Shown here: one piece after another, positions 27,306 to 37,035 of the stretch
Layout of the letters: each line of letters opens with the position of its first letter
Position numbering within the stretch: position 1 is the stretch's first letter
The notes under the pieces: model-generated
What the model saw: only the letters and a program-made list of their open reading frames with translations
What the model was told of the DNA's origin: nothing
Database searches by the model: none
Source: Silvibacterium sp.
GTDB lineage: Bacteria > Acidobacteriota > Terriglobia > Terriglobales > Acidobacteriaceae
NCBI GenBank assembly: GCA_019234945.1
Contig: JAFAKX010000045.1
Coordinates: 1 to 50,275, forward strand
Length of the DNA: 50,275 nt
Direction of reading: 5' to 3'
Position numbers and translations under genes: made by a program

Positions 27306-30300
27306 TCAGAACGAATACCGCAGCGAGAACTGCTGTACCCTCGGCAAAGTCAGCGTCGAAGAGTACGCCCCTAGCGTGTTGCTGGTCGCCGTGTTGTTCA
27401 GGGCCGCGGCGTTACTCGCTGCGACGGTCGTATCGAATCGAACCGAGTTCGTGACGTTGAATATCTCCCAGGCAAACTTCAGGCTCTGCCGCTCGGTGAT
27501 GTTCCAGGATTTCGTCAACCCGGTGTCGATGTCAAAGAATCCATCGCCGCGGTAATTGTTTCTTTCTCCCGCTTCACCCGGATAAGGAAGGCGCACGGGT
27601 GAGCCGCTTGCCAGGCCATTGTTGATGGCAGCCGGATCGGCAAAGGCATTCGGCGCGCCGTTAATCAGATGCTTTTGCAGTTTGACTACACCAGTTTGCA
27701 CGACATAGCTCTGCACCTGCCAGTTCGTCGACCAAGTTGGGTCAATCACTCCAAAGGGAAGTCCGCTGCTCCACCGGTTCAGCCCGGAGAACTGCCATCC
27801 TCCGATGAGCGCATTCAAGCCACGGCTCGCACCGCCCGCAAAACGTTGCCCCGTCCCGAATGGAAGCTGGTAGACCCAATCCGCTGTAATCAGGTGCCGT
27901 GTGTCAAAGTCCGATACCGCACGGTTCAGCTGCGGCTTGTAACTGTTGATGATTTCACTGAAGCTCGACCCGTGTTGGAAGACTCCAATCTGGCCATACA
28001 GTTCATTGGTCCTCTCTGAATCGGAGCCATAATCCATTGCTTGGGAAAACGTATAGCTGAAGTCCAGTTGCAGCCCGTGGCTCATTGCGTGGCGCAGGAT
28101 CAGTTGCCCCGCGTTGTAGCTGCTCACCCCGATCGACGACCATGTATAAAGCGAAGTAAACTGATCCTGGAAGTAGCGGTTAAGCTTTCCACCACAGCCC
28201 GGGAAGCAGTAGATATCCATGTTGTAGAGGGCGTTCGTCTCGTTTCCGCGATTGACTACCCAGTTCTGCGAATAGATATTCTGCGTGGCGCTGTTGCCGT
28301 TCCCTGCCGCGTCTGGAAATAGATCCTCGAAGTAAGAAATCGCCCGTACACGCGCATTCGGATTACCCTGATTGATGTCCACGAGCCTTGAAAGTATTGT
28401 GCCTGCGGTGAAGTAATCCATTCCCGATTGTGGATCCGCCAGGTCCAGAGGTTCGGCCAGATCCAGTTGCTGTAACAAACGCCGCCCGAACCTGCCTACA
28501 TAATCGGCCTCCAGCAGAAACCCTCCCGGAAGTTGGCGCTGCACAGAAAAGTCCACGACCTCGGAGTACGGCGTTTTCAGCCGGTCATCTATTCCCCAGG
28601 TAATCGCCAGGCCGCAAGCCAGGGTATTCGGCGCGAGGTAGGGATATGTGATCTTCTGGGGCTGCGCGCACGCATTCGGCGGCAGATCGTGAATTCCAGT
28701 GAATCTCGGCGAATTGTCCACTGCGTACGTGCTTGCCGGATTTGAAACCGTAGTCGTAAGCCCGAACGACCCAAGCTGATCGAACGAGTTCACTACACCC
28801 TGGCCGAAGTGGTCGTAGTAAATGCCGAAGCCGCCGCGGATCGACGTCTTCGAGTCCGCCGCAAACGCGAAGGCGAAGCGCGGCGCAAAATTCGTGTGCT
28901 GTGCCGGCCAGTATGGCTTAAGACCGCGCGCCTGCCCATTTGGAGCAAAATACAGGTCCGGTTGATCCGTCACTCCCTGCGCTGCCCTTGCCGCGCGCGT
29001 GGCAAACCAATCGTGCACATCGACAGTAGGCGCAAGCTGCTGCCCACTAGTCTCATAGGGGGTCTGCAGCAGCGTATAACGCAGACCGGCCGTGAGAGTC
29101 AGCTTCGGCAAAGGACGCCACGCATCCTGCACATAGAATTCAAGCTCGTTCGATTTGAAGTGGCGGTCAAGGAAAGTGCCCTGAGGCAGCAGGGTTCCCG
29201 TCGTGCCATCCTTCGAAACCTGGTAGTTGTAATATCCGGTGATCTGCGGTACTAGTCCCGTAATCATCCCAACGGCGATGTTGTACGAATTTGCGAACCC
29301 ACGATCCACGCTCGGAAACCCAAACCCGCCCGGATCAAGGCTCTGCGGGTTTCCCGTCACGCTCTGCCCCGCAATTGCGCCTGCATTCACAAGCCAGTAT
29401 TCATTGGTATTTCCCTGGCTGTAAGAAAGGGCGTCGGAGTTGCGATTGTTATGAATAATCCGCCAGTTTCCACCCGCGGCAAATGTGTGTTTGCCTTTCG
29501 TCATGGTGAAGTTATCGATGAAGTTATCCACCGGTACGTTAATCAGCGAGCTGCGCGACTCAGGCGTTGGCTGATCCATGAATCGCAGGATCGTGTAATT
29601 TCCCTGTCCTATCCCGCGATTCGAATATCCCTGCCGGACATACCCATATCGGAAATCATTTACTAGCGCCTGCGAAATCGACCAGGTATCCCCGGCTGCC
29701 AGCCCCTTGCTGTTGTCCTCATACGTATAGCTTGGAGCCTGCCCCGGAAATTGCACCACATTGTCCTGCGTATCCTTTTGCAGATTTCCCCGAATGAACA
29801 GATGGTGTTTGTCATTCGGCGTGTAATCAAACTTCGCAATCGAAGTATTCAGCGAACCGGGAAACGGCGAAGAGAAAGTGTAAGATCCAAGATTGATTCC
29901 GTCCCCCAGGGCCGAACCGTTAGCCGCAGGATACTGATTCAGGACAGTGAGCATATACGGATCAACTCCGGCTCCCCAGGGACACGTCCCGCTCGCTCCG
30001 CAGTTCGGGTCCATCGAGGCAATCTGCGCCTGGTTGAGCGTGACAACACTGCCGTTGTTTAAGTACTTGATTAATCCTTGCTGAAACGACGCCGTCGGCA
30101 CAGTGCGCGTCACCTGTTTGTTCTCCGCCGTCCTCTGCCCTTCGTAATTTCCGAAGAAGAACAGCTTATTCTTTTTGATTGGACCACCCAGCGACCCACC
30201 AAATGTATTTCGGATCAGCTTCCCCGGCACATTCGGCAAACCCTGCGATTCCTGCGCCTGCTTGTTGAACCAGTCGTTCGCCACCGTGAACGTATTGCGG

Positions 30301-31079
30301 TTGTACTCGTAGACCGATCCATGAAACTGGTTTGTCCCGGACTTCGTCACCATGCTCACCTGGCCACCCGACGAGCGGCCTTCATCCGCATTCGCGTTGG
30401 TCATTGTCACGCGAAACTCCTCAACCGAATCAAGAGTCGACCGAAGCACCCCCGTGAACGCGTAGCCCTGCGTCTGGTCATTGTCGTCAAGCCCGTCGAG
30501 TGTCACATTGGTTTGATCAGAACGCGCTCCGGCTACTGATCCTGTCCGGCTGTCGCTTTGCTTATCGGCGCCCTGTCCCAAATACAGCACGCCCGGCTGA
30601 ATACTCAACAGATCGGGTACATTTCGACCTTCGCTGGGCAGCGCGGCGATCGTTGCATTGTTCAATGCGTTGCCGATCGTTGCATCGGAATCGTTGAGTG
30701 TTGCCGTCTGTGCGCTCACATCCACTGTCTCTGTCGATGCCTGAACTGTGAGGATGAAGTTCACTGTTGCGGGCTGGTTGACCAGCAGCTCCGCCTTCTT
30801 TGTCTCCGTGCTGAAGCCGCTGCTCGACACGGAAATCAGATACGTGCCTGGCGTAACCTGCGAAAAGCGATACTCGCCCGCCTCGTTCGCCACCTGCGAT
30901 GATGCTTGGCCATTCGCGACATTTTTCAGATCGATTTTCGCGCCGGGAAGGACCGCTCCCGAAGGATCTGTTACTGTTCCGCGCACAGATGTGATCGAGG
31001 ATTGGCCCGCCGCGCTCAGAGCACTCGCCACAAAGATGACGAGCGCTGCCCACAACGATCGACGCTCCTGAGTAAACAT
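27306..31079 (-). CDS. TonB-dependent-receptor-like outer membrane protein with N-terminal carboxypeptidase-regulatory-like domain
   Basis: 1257 aa; 'ITSVRGTVTDPSGAVLPGAKIDLKNVANGQASSQVANEAGEYRFSQVTPGTYLISVSSSGF', plug 'NVTLDGLDDNDQTQ', 'NTFGGSLGGPIKKNKLFFFGNYEGQR', C-terminal 'PRVQQFSLRYSF'. Confidence 0.93.
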   Translation of the reverse strand: MFTQERRSLWAALVIFVASALSAAGQSSITSVRGTVTDPSGAVLPGAKIDLKNVANGQASSQVANEAGEYRFSQVTPGTYLISVSSSGFSTETKKAELLVNQPATVNFILTVQASTETVDVSAQTATLNDSDATIGNALNNATIAALPSEGRNVPDLLSIQPGVLYLGQGADKQSDSRTGSVAGARSDQTNVTLDGLDDNDQTQGYAFTGVLRSTLDSVEEFRVTMTNANADEGRSSGGQVSMVTKSGTNQFHGSVYEYNRNTFTVANDWFNKQAQESQGLPNVPGKLIRNTFGGSLGGPIKKNKLFFFGNYEGQRTAENKQVTRTVPTASFQQGLIKYLNNGSVVTLNQAQIASMDPNCGASGTCPWGAGVDPYMLTVLNQYPAANGSALGDGINLGSYTFSSPFPGSLNTSIAKFDYTPNDKHHLFIRGNLQKDTQDNVVQFPGQAPSYTYEDNSKGLAAGDTWSISQALVNDFRYGYVRQGYSNRGIGQGNYTILRFMDQPTPESRSSLINVPVDNFIDNFTMTKGKHTFAAGGNWRIIHNNRNSDALSYSQGNTNEYWLVNAGAIAGQSVTGNPQSLDPGGFGFPSVDRGFANSYNIAVGMITGLVPQITGYYNYQVSKDGTTGTLLPQGTFLDRHFKSNELEFYVQDAWRPLPKLTLTAGLRYTLLQTPYETSGQQLAPTVDVHDWFATRAARAAQGVTDQPDLYFAPNGQARGLKPYWPAQHTNFAPRFAFAFAADSKTSIRGGFGIYYDHFGQGVVNSFDQLGSFGLTTTVSNPASTYAVDNSPRFTGIHDLPPNACAQPQKITYPYLAPNTLACGLAITWGIDDRLKTPYSEVVDFSVQRQLPGGFLLEADYVGRFGRRLLQQLDLAEPLDLADPQSGMDYFTAGTILSRLVDINQGNPNARVRAISYFEDLFPDAAGNGNSATQNIYSQNWVVNRGNETNALYNMDIYCFPGCGGKLNRYFQDQFTSLYTWSSIGVSSYNAGQLILRHAMSHGLQLDFSYTFSQAMDYGSDSERTNELYGQIGVFQHGSSFSEIINSYKPQLNRAVSDFDTRHLITADWVYQLPFGTGQRFAGGASRGLNALIGGWQFSGLNRWSSGLPFGVIDPTWSTNWQVQSYVVQTGVVKLQKHLINGAPNAFADPAAINNGLASGSPVRLPYPGEAGERNNYRGDGFFDIDTGLTKSWNITERQSLKFAWEIFNVTNSVRFDTTVAASNAAALNNTATSNTLGAYSSTLTLPRVQQFSLRYSF

Positions 31080-31338
31080 AGACTGCCTCCAGAAAGACTT
31101 TCCAGAGAGCAGCTTTTATGAACCTCTCCTAAGCAGAAATCCGTGTGTGGTCTTGGCCGGATCTGTCGATGCGCTCTCCGTTGCACAAGTCTCCCTCCAG
31201 TTGTGAAAGATTGCGGACCCAAAGTTGCGGACCGCGTGATCGACGTGACCAATCAGCGTCATTCAGTGACCGGTACACAACCCGCCGAGCCGAGTTTTCC
31301 GCAAAAGTGACGCGAAGGTGACGTTGAGAGCCCCTAGA

Positions 31339-31728
31339 TCACGCAGACTCGATGATGATATTGGCGTACTGGGTCGTGTCTCCGGTGCGAATCAGGCCTA
31401 TCGCGCGAGGTACGCGCTTCTTGAACTCGATGTGCGGCTCATAGGTGATCTCAATGCCTGAAAGTGAGCGGGTGAAAGCCGCTTGGGTTTCGTGAGTATT
31501 CACCGAGCGGAACTCCTCGGCCATGAATGCGACGCCGATCACAAAATTCGGGCGGATGGACGCGAGGACATCCAGTACGCGCGGTATATCGTCGACCAGG
31601 GATATGTCGATGGTCTCGATCTCCGGCCAGTAGGGAAATCCTCGATCGGCGATCACAAGCGTGTTGGTGTGGCGGATGCGGCTGAGCAGGGAATTGATTG
31701 CGGGATTCAGAATGCCGCTCTTCAACAT
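31339..31728 (-). CDS. fucU: RbsD/FucU-family sugar mutarotase
   Basis: 'MLKSGILNPAINSLLSRIRHTNTLVIADRGFPYWPEIETIDISLVDDIPRVLDVLASI...YANIIIESA'; adjacent to FucP. Start trimmed to 31728. Confidence 0.82.
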   Translation of the reverse strand: MLKSGILNPAINSLLSRIRHTNTLVIADRGFPYWPEIETIDISLVDDIPRVLDVLASIRPNFVIGVAFMAEEFRSVNTHETQAAFTRSLSGIEITYEPHIEFKKRVPRAIGLIRTGDTTQYANIIIESA

Positions 31729-31771
31729 GATTGCTCCGTCTCCCCGGTCGCGTGTTGATGTCACGTGCGAA

Positions 31772-33088
31772 TTATGATTCGGATCGCTGCAGGAGCCTCG
31801 ATCCCACAAACGAATACACCATGATGACGGCGTAGCAGCCCAGCGGTACTAGATATGCGGAGGCAAGACTGCGCGCGGACAGCAGGCCCATTAAGGGAGT
31901 GAGCACGGCTCCTCCGACGATGGCCATGACCAGCAGGGAGCCGCCGAGCTTTGTGTCTTCGCCCAGACCGCGCAGGCCCATAGCAAAAATGGTGGGAAAC
32001 ATCAGCGACATAAAGAAACTGGTGAGGAAAAGCGCCCACATGCCGAGCCATCCGGGATGTGTAACTCCGATCGTTACAAGTACGACGTTGGCGGCGGCGT
32101 AGATGCCCATCAGGAGTCCCGGGGGGACGAACTTCATCAGCCAGGCAGACCCGAAGCGGCCGACGGCGAAGGCAACAAGCGATCCTGTGAGGAAATAGCC
32201 TGCGGTCTTTTCGGGCTGATGAGCATATTCCTGCACATATTGAATGAAGTAGCTCCACGTTCCTACCTGTGCGCCAACGTACAGAAACTGGGCCACGACA
32301 GAGAAGACGAAGAATGGTCGGCGTAATAGATGGATCAGCCTGTTATCGCCGCTGTGGGGTCCTGCAGCGGCCGTACTACTGCGAGTGACGGGAAACTTCA
32401 CCCGCGAAATGATGAAAGCGAGAAGAAATGCTAAGGCTCCGATGGCGAGATAGGGCTTGACTACGCGCAGCGTCTCACCTTGCAGGTACGAGGCATACTT
32501 GCCGGATGCCTTGAGGGCGGCGATCTGCGAATCGCTGAGTTCGACGCCGGAAAAAATGAAGGCTGTACCAATGGCAACACCGCTGATCGATCCCAGTGGA
32601 TTGAAGGCTTGCGAGAAGTTGAGACGGCGTTCGGAACTGTCGGGATCGCCGAGTTCGGCAATAAAGGGGTTCGCGGCGGTCTCAAGAAAAGAGAGTCCGC
32701 TGGCGATGACAAAGAGCGCGAAGAGAAAGAATCCGTATCGATCTAGAATGGCTGCGGGCCAGAAGAGGAACGCGCCGGTTCCGAAGAGCGAGAGGCCGGT
32801 GATAATTCCGGCTTTATATCCGGCGCGGCGCATGAGCATAGCGGCGGGTATGGCAACAAGGAAATAGCCGAAATAGAACGCCGATTGCACGAGTCCCGCC
32901 TGAAAGCGGGTAATGGCGAAGGATTTCATAAAGTGGCGAATGAGGACGTCGTTCAGGTTGTTTGGAACGGCCCACATGAAGAAAAGAAGGGTGACCAGCG
33001 TGAAGGGGAGCATCTGGCCGGCGGGAAAGATCGGGTGTCCGTGCGCGGAAAGTTCGGATTTTCTGGATGAAGTAGCCGGAGTCAACAT
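31772..33088 (-). CDS. fucP: L-fucose:H+ symporter-like MFS permease
   Basis: 438 aa; 'LVTLLFFMWAVPNNLNDVLIRHFMKSFAITRFQAGLVQSAFYFGYFLVAIPAAMLMRRAGYKAGIITGL', 'ETAANPFIAELG' typical of FucP-type transporters. Confidence 0.88.
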   Translation of the reverse strand: MLTPATSSRKSELSAHGHPIFPAGQMLPFTLVTLLFFMWAVPNNLNDVLIRHFMKSFAITRFQAGLVQSAFYFGYFLVAIPAAMLMRRAGYKAGIITGLSLFGTGAFLFWPAAILDRYGFFLFALFVIASGLSFLETAANPFIAELGDPDSSERRLNFSQAFNPLGSISGVAIGTAFIFSGVELSDSQIAALKASGKYASYLQGETLRVVKPYLAIGALAFLLAFIISRVKFPVTRSSTAAAGPHSGDNRLIHLLRRPFFVFSVVAQFLYVGAQVGTWSYFIQYVQEYAHQPEKTAGYFLTGSLVAFAVGRFGSAWLMKFVPPGLLMGIYAAANVVLVTIGVTHPGWLGMWALFLTSFFMSLMFPTIFAMGLRGLGEDTKLGGSLLVMAIVGGAVLTPLMGLLSARSLASAYLVPLGCYAVIMVYSFVGSRLLQRSES

Positions 33089-33112
33089 TGCGGAGAGTTC
33101 TCCATTTCGGCC

Positions 33113-34126
33113 TCAGGCGAGCCGGACCATGATCTTGTTGAACCTGGCCGGCTGGTCGCTCCACTTGCGCAGCATTTCGGGGACATGGTCGATAGTGATA
33201 GTAGTGGTTACGTATTCTGCTACCGGAAAGCGTTTCTGCTCGAGCATCCGGATCACTTCTCGGAAATTGTCCGGCAGGGCGTTGCGCGACCCAAGAATGT
33301 CGAGTTCTTTCTGGACAAAGAGGCGGGTTTCATAGGCGACCGGCTCCTTCGCGTAGCCGATGTAGACGACTCGTCCAGCGAACGCGACGTGCTCCACTGC
33401 TGCCTGAAAGGTCTCGGCACGGCCCACGGCTTCGATAATGACGTCCGGTCCGCTGCCGTTTGTCAGATCGCTGAGGCGCTCTCCGAGCTGCTCTGTCGAG
33501 ATGTTGATGATTGCTGCCGCTCCGGCTTTCTTGGCGATGTCAAGCTTCCCGGAGTCTACGTCGACGGCTATAACGCGCGCTCCCCGAAATACCGCTCCAG
33601 CGATCGCTCCCAGACCGACGCCTCCCGCTCCGATAACCGCGACGGTGTCTTCGGCCATTACTCTGCCGCGTTGCACAGCATGGAATCCGACACTGAGGGG
33701 CTCGACGAGGCTGAGCTCCGGTATCGCGAGGTCGGCGGCGAAGAGCTTTTCAGGTGGAACCTGGAGGATTTCTGTGAGAGCCCCGTCCCGCTGCACGCCC
33801 ATCGTTTGGTTGAACTGGCAGGTGTTCGGGCGGTTTTGCCGGCAGGCCGGACACTTTCCGCAGCTTTTGTAGGGCATGACGGCTACAGAGGAATGGTCTG
33901 CCAGATCTGGCCGCAAGCCGCCGCCTTCGATGATGGTGGCTGCTATCTCGTGTCCCAAAATGCGAGGGAACGTAATCAAGGGATTTTTGCCGCGGAAGGA
34001 ATTCAGGTCGGTCCCGCATAGCCCTACGCTCCGTACCTGGAGCAGTACCTGGTTGGGATTCCGGACCGGATCGGGTACAGTCTCGACGGCTGCTTCGCCC
34101 GGCGCCTTCAGGATCAGTGCTCTCAT
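33113..34126 (-). CDS. zinc-binding medium-chain alcohol dehydrogenase
   Basis: 337 aa; 'VGLCGTDLNSFRG', 'ILGHEIAATI', 'CGKCPACRQNRPNTC', 'VIGAGGVGLGAIAGAVFRGARVIAVDVDSGKLDIAKKAGA'. Confidence 0.92.
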   Translation of the reverse strand: MRALILKAPGEAAVETVPDPVRNPNQVLLQVRSVGLCGTDLNSFRGKNPLITFPRILGHEIAATIIEGGGLRPDLADHSSVAVMPYKSCGKCPACRQNRPNTCQFNQTMGVQRDGALTEILQVPPEKLFAADLAIPELSLVEPLSVGFHAVQRGRVMAEDTVAVIGAGGVGLGAIAGAVFRGARVIAVDVDSGKLDIAKKAGAAAIINISTEQLGERLSDLTNGSGPDVIIEAVGRAETFQAAVEHVAFAGRVVYIGYAKEPVAYETRLFVQKELDILGSRNALPDNFREVIRMLEQKRFPVAEYVTTTITIDHVPEMLRKWSDQPARFNKIMVRLA

Positions 34127-34989
34127 GCGGTGCCTCCAGTTCGTGGACTCTGATTGTTCAAGCGATACACGCGGGTTGCCGTTCCGCCGCCGAACTGCTC
34201 GCGCTCGTTCTTGGTCAGTTTGCCCGCATAGCGGTCAAGGATTTCGAACCACTGGCCGTAATCCGTGGCCATGAGGCACACCGGCCAATCGGACCCCATC
34301 ATGAGGCGGGCGGGTCCAAATGCATCGAAGACAGTATCAAGGTAGGGAAGAAGGTCGGCTTCGGTCCAGGATTGCCAGTTCGCTTCGGTGGTCAATCCCG
34401 ATACCTTGCAGAAGACGTTTTCTCTCAGGGCAAGCTCATAGATATGCTCGCGCCAAGGAGACAACAAGCTCTCGCGAATTCTTGGTTTGGCGATGTGGTC
34501 CAGCACAAAGATCTGGTTGGGATGAGCGTCAACAAACTTTGTCGCCTGCCGAAGGTGCCGCTCGTAGATCAAAACCTCATAGACGAGTCCAGATGATTGC
34601 AGCAGGTCGATCCCACGGTTGAATTCACGACCGAGGATGAAATCATCGTTCGGCTCAGACTGGACAATGTGACGCAGGCCTTTCAACTTACGATGGCTCG
34701 CGAGTGTTTCCAGGCATTGAGGGAAATCCGTGGAGGCAATCGGCGCCCATCCAACGACAGCCTCGATGAACGGATGCGATTCCGCGAGTGAGAGCAGGAA
34801 CGTGCTTTCTTCCAGAGTTTGCCGGGTTTGAACGGCGACGGTTCCATCAATCCTCGCCGCTGCCATAGCCCTGGATAGGTCGGTGGGATCGAAATCACGC
34901 TGCAGACGGGCCATGGTGCCGTCGATCCAGCCGTATTCTTCGGCTGTATAACGCCATAGATGATGATGCGCGTCAATGCGGCGAGCCAT
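34123..34989 (-). CDS. amidohydrolase, L-fuconolactonase-like (COG3618 type)
   Basis: 288 aa; 'RIDAHHHLWRYTAEEYGWIDGTMARLQRDFDPTDL', 'FVLDHIAKPRI', 'LMMGSDWPVCLMATDYGQW'. 4-nt overlap with the ADH gene. Confidence 0.87.
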   Translation of the reverse strand: MARRIDAHHHLWRYTAEEYGWIDGTMARLQRDFDPTDLSRAMAAARIDGTVAVQTRQTLEESTFLLSLAESHPFIEAVVGWAPIASTDFPQCLETLASHRKLKGLRHIVQSEPNDDFILGREFNRGIDLLQSSGLVYEVLIYERHLRQATKFVDAHPNQIFVLDHIAKPRIRESLLSPWREHIYELALRENVFCKVSGLTTEANWQSWTEADLLPYLDTVFDAFGPARLMMGSDWPVCLMATDYGQWFEILDRYAGKLTKNEREQFGGGTATRVYRLNNQSPRTGGTA

Positions 34990-35046
34990 AATTGTCGGGT
35001 GGTAAACACCTTAAACGGCAGCGGCAGGGTTCGGCAAATAGTAGCC

Positions 35047-35820
35047 CTATGCTGCTGTCCAGCCGCCGTCCATGGTGACAATGGAGCCAGTCATGAAGTC
35101 GGCTTCAGACGAGCAGATATAGCGAACCAGCGATGCGACCTCCTCGGGTGTGCCGAGCCTGCCGACAGGTTGGCGAGCGCGGAGCTCTGCTCGGATTTTG
35201 TCCTTTTCGTGTGCATGATATTTTTCGAGATAACCTTCCACGAACGGTGTTTCGACCGTGCCCGGGCAGATGCAGTTCACGCGGAGCTCTTTGGGATATT
35301 CCACGGCTAGCTGGCGGGTCATGGCAACGACTGCTCCCTTGCTCATGCAGTATGCGAACCGCTGCTTGATGCCAACCAGGCCGGCTACCGAGCCGATATT
35401 CACGATGCTGCCGCGTGAGGCCAGCAATGGCGGCAGGAAAGCCCGCGTAACGAGGTAGACGGCCTTCACATTGACGTCGAGCAGTCGGTCGAAGTCTTCC
35501 GGCTCGGTGCTCGCGATCGTGCCGACGTGGCCAATCCCTGCATTATTCACAAGAATGTCAAGAGCGCCGATGTTCTTCGCAGCAGTGCGAATCGAATCCT
35601 GACTGGTCACATCCAGATTGAGCGGCTCGGCGTTCGTGAGTTCTGCTGCAAGCGTCCGGGCTGTCTCCAGATTTATATCCGCGACTAGTACGCGGGCCCC
35701 GGCACGGGAGAGTTCACGGCACGTTGCTTCGCCGATGCCGCTGGCGCCTCCGGTAATCAAAGCGTGTTTTCCATCGAGACGAAATGCCCTTTCGGCAGAC
35801 AGGTCGGGGCTGATGCTCAT
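35047..35820 (-). CDS. short-chain dehydrogenase/reductase (L-fucose or 2-keto-3-deoxy-L-fuconate dehydrogenase candidate)
   Basis: 257 aa; 'GKHALITGGASGIGEATCRELSRAG', 'NNAGIGHVGT', 'YCMSKGAVVAMTRQLAVEY', 'MTGSIVTMDGGWTAA'. Confidence 0.9.
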   Translation of the reverse strand: MSISPDLSAERAFRLDGKHALITGGASGIGEATCRELSRAGARVLVADINLETARTLAAELTNAEPLNLDVTSQDSIRTAAKNIGALDILVNNAGIGHVGTIASTEPEDFDRLLDVNVKAVYLVTRAFLPPLLASRGSIVNIGSVAGLVGIKQRFAYCMSKGAVVAMTRQLAVEYPKELRVNCICPGTVETPFVEGYLEKYHAHEKDKIRAELRARQPVGRLGTPEEVASLVRYICSSEADFMTGSIVTMDGGWTAA

Positions 35821-35833
35821 TCGGTAGGTTCCT

Positions 35834-36928
35834 CTAAGGCTTCAGGTCTTCGAGCGCAACTCCATCCCGCTCGCTTGAGATGTATGCGGCTTCCACCACA
35901 CGCATCGTATCGATCGCATCTTCAACGCGGGTTGGAAGATTATCGCTGGCTCCGGTTACAAAGGATTGCAGCGACCCCATGGAGCCGGCGAAGGCCTCGG
36001 GGAACCAGTTGCCATGGGTCGGCAGCGTCCGCCAACCGCCTCCACGCTTTGCATAGCGCAGCGTGTCAGGTTTTCCGGTGGGGTAATCGAGATTGACGCC
36101 CATAACGGCGTGCAGTGATCCCTCAGCGCCTTCCCACTGGACAAAGCTGTGCTGCGATTCCTGAAAGGTGTGACCGTGATTGGTGACGATAAAGACGCGT
36201 TTCCAGTCGCCGTAGTCCATGATGATGGAGCTCTTTGTTGCTGCCAGATTCGGCGTCTGGGGGTTGCGTACCGTTTTTGCGAGAACTCTCTGAGGATTGC
36301 CAAACCAGGATCGCACAAGGTCGATGTAGTGAATGCTGTGGTAAAGAATCTCAAGGCGCGGGCTGGTAGCGAGGAAGCTCCAGAGTTCCCAGGGCATGAA
36401 GACGCGGACCTGCACTTCCATGTCGTGCAGCTCGCCGAGCAGTCCCGCGGTCGTTATGCATCGGGCGGCATGCATGACCGGAGCCCAGCGAAGTTGAAAA
36501 TTGATTGCTGCCACCAGGCCTTTAGAACGGCAAAGCGTGAGAATCTGTTTTGCTTCGGCCAGGTTGTTCCCCATCGGCTTCTGAATAAGCACTGCTGCGC
36601 CGTCGGGCAGTTCGGGCAAAATCTTCAGTATGGAGCCGGCGGGGACCGCGATGTCGAAGACGCTGTCCTGTGGGGCATTACGCCGAGCTTCTTCCAGTGA
36701 GCTTCCCACAATTGGCACGCCAAATTGCCTCGCGAGGTGCGCTGCTTTTTCCCCATCGAGATCGACGATTGCCGCGACCGGAAAATTAGCGAGGCGATAC
36801 GCGGGCAGGTGCGCATCGTGAACGATGCCGCCCGCACCAACCACAATAATTGGACGGGGATTCTTTGGAGCCACGGCAATACAGCTGTGAAGCACCTGGT
36901 CGAGACGCGAGTCTGAGGGCATGTCCAT
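35834..36928 (-). CDS. Gfo/Idh/MocA-family oxidoreductase
   Basis: 'PIIVVGAGGIVHDAHLPAYRLANFPVAAIVDLDGEKAAHLARQFGVPIVG', 'AVLIQKPMGNNLAEAKQILTLC', 'YHSIHYIDLVRSWFGNP'. Start between 36922 and 37012. Confidence 0.88.
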   Translation of the reverse strand: MDMPSDSRLDQVLHSCIAVAPKNPRPIIVVGAGGIVHDAHLPAYRLANFPVAAIVDLDGEKAAHLARQFGVPIVGSSLEEARRNAPQDSVFDIAVPAGSILKILPELPDGAAVLIQKPMGNNLAEAKQILTLCRSKGLVAAINFQLRWAPVMHAARCITTAGLLGELHDMEVQVRVFMPWELWSFLATSPRLEILYHSIHYIDLVRSWFGNPQRVLAKTVRNPQTPNLAATKSSIIMDYGDWKRVFIVTNHGHTFQESQHSFVQWEGAEGSLHAVMGVNLDYPTGKPDTLRYAKRGGGWRTLPTHGNWFPEAFAGSMGSLQSFVTGASDNLPTRVEDAIDTMRVVEAAYISSERDGVALEDLKP

Positions 36929-37035
36929 GCGGTCCAAACTGTATTTATAACAGCGCAGCGAATGAGGCCATCGGTTGCGCAGGATTTTCAGGACGCATCT
37001 GGACCGGTTCACGCTTCAATCGTCTGGGCTGATGA

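Noticed and set aside
33185-34021. 278-aa + ORF opposite the Zn-ADH
   Set aside because: Shadow ORF; the ADH motifs on the minus strand are definitive.
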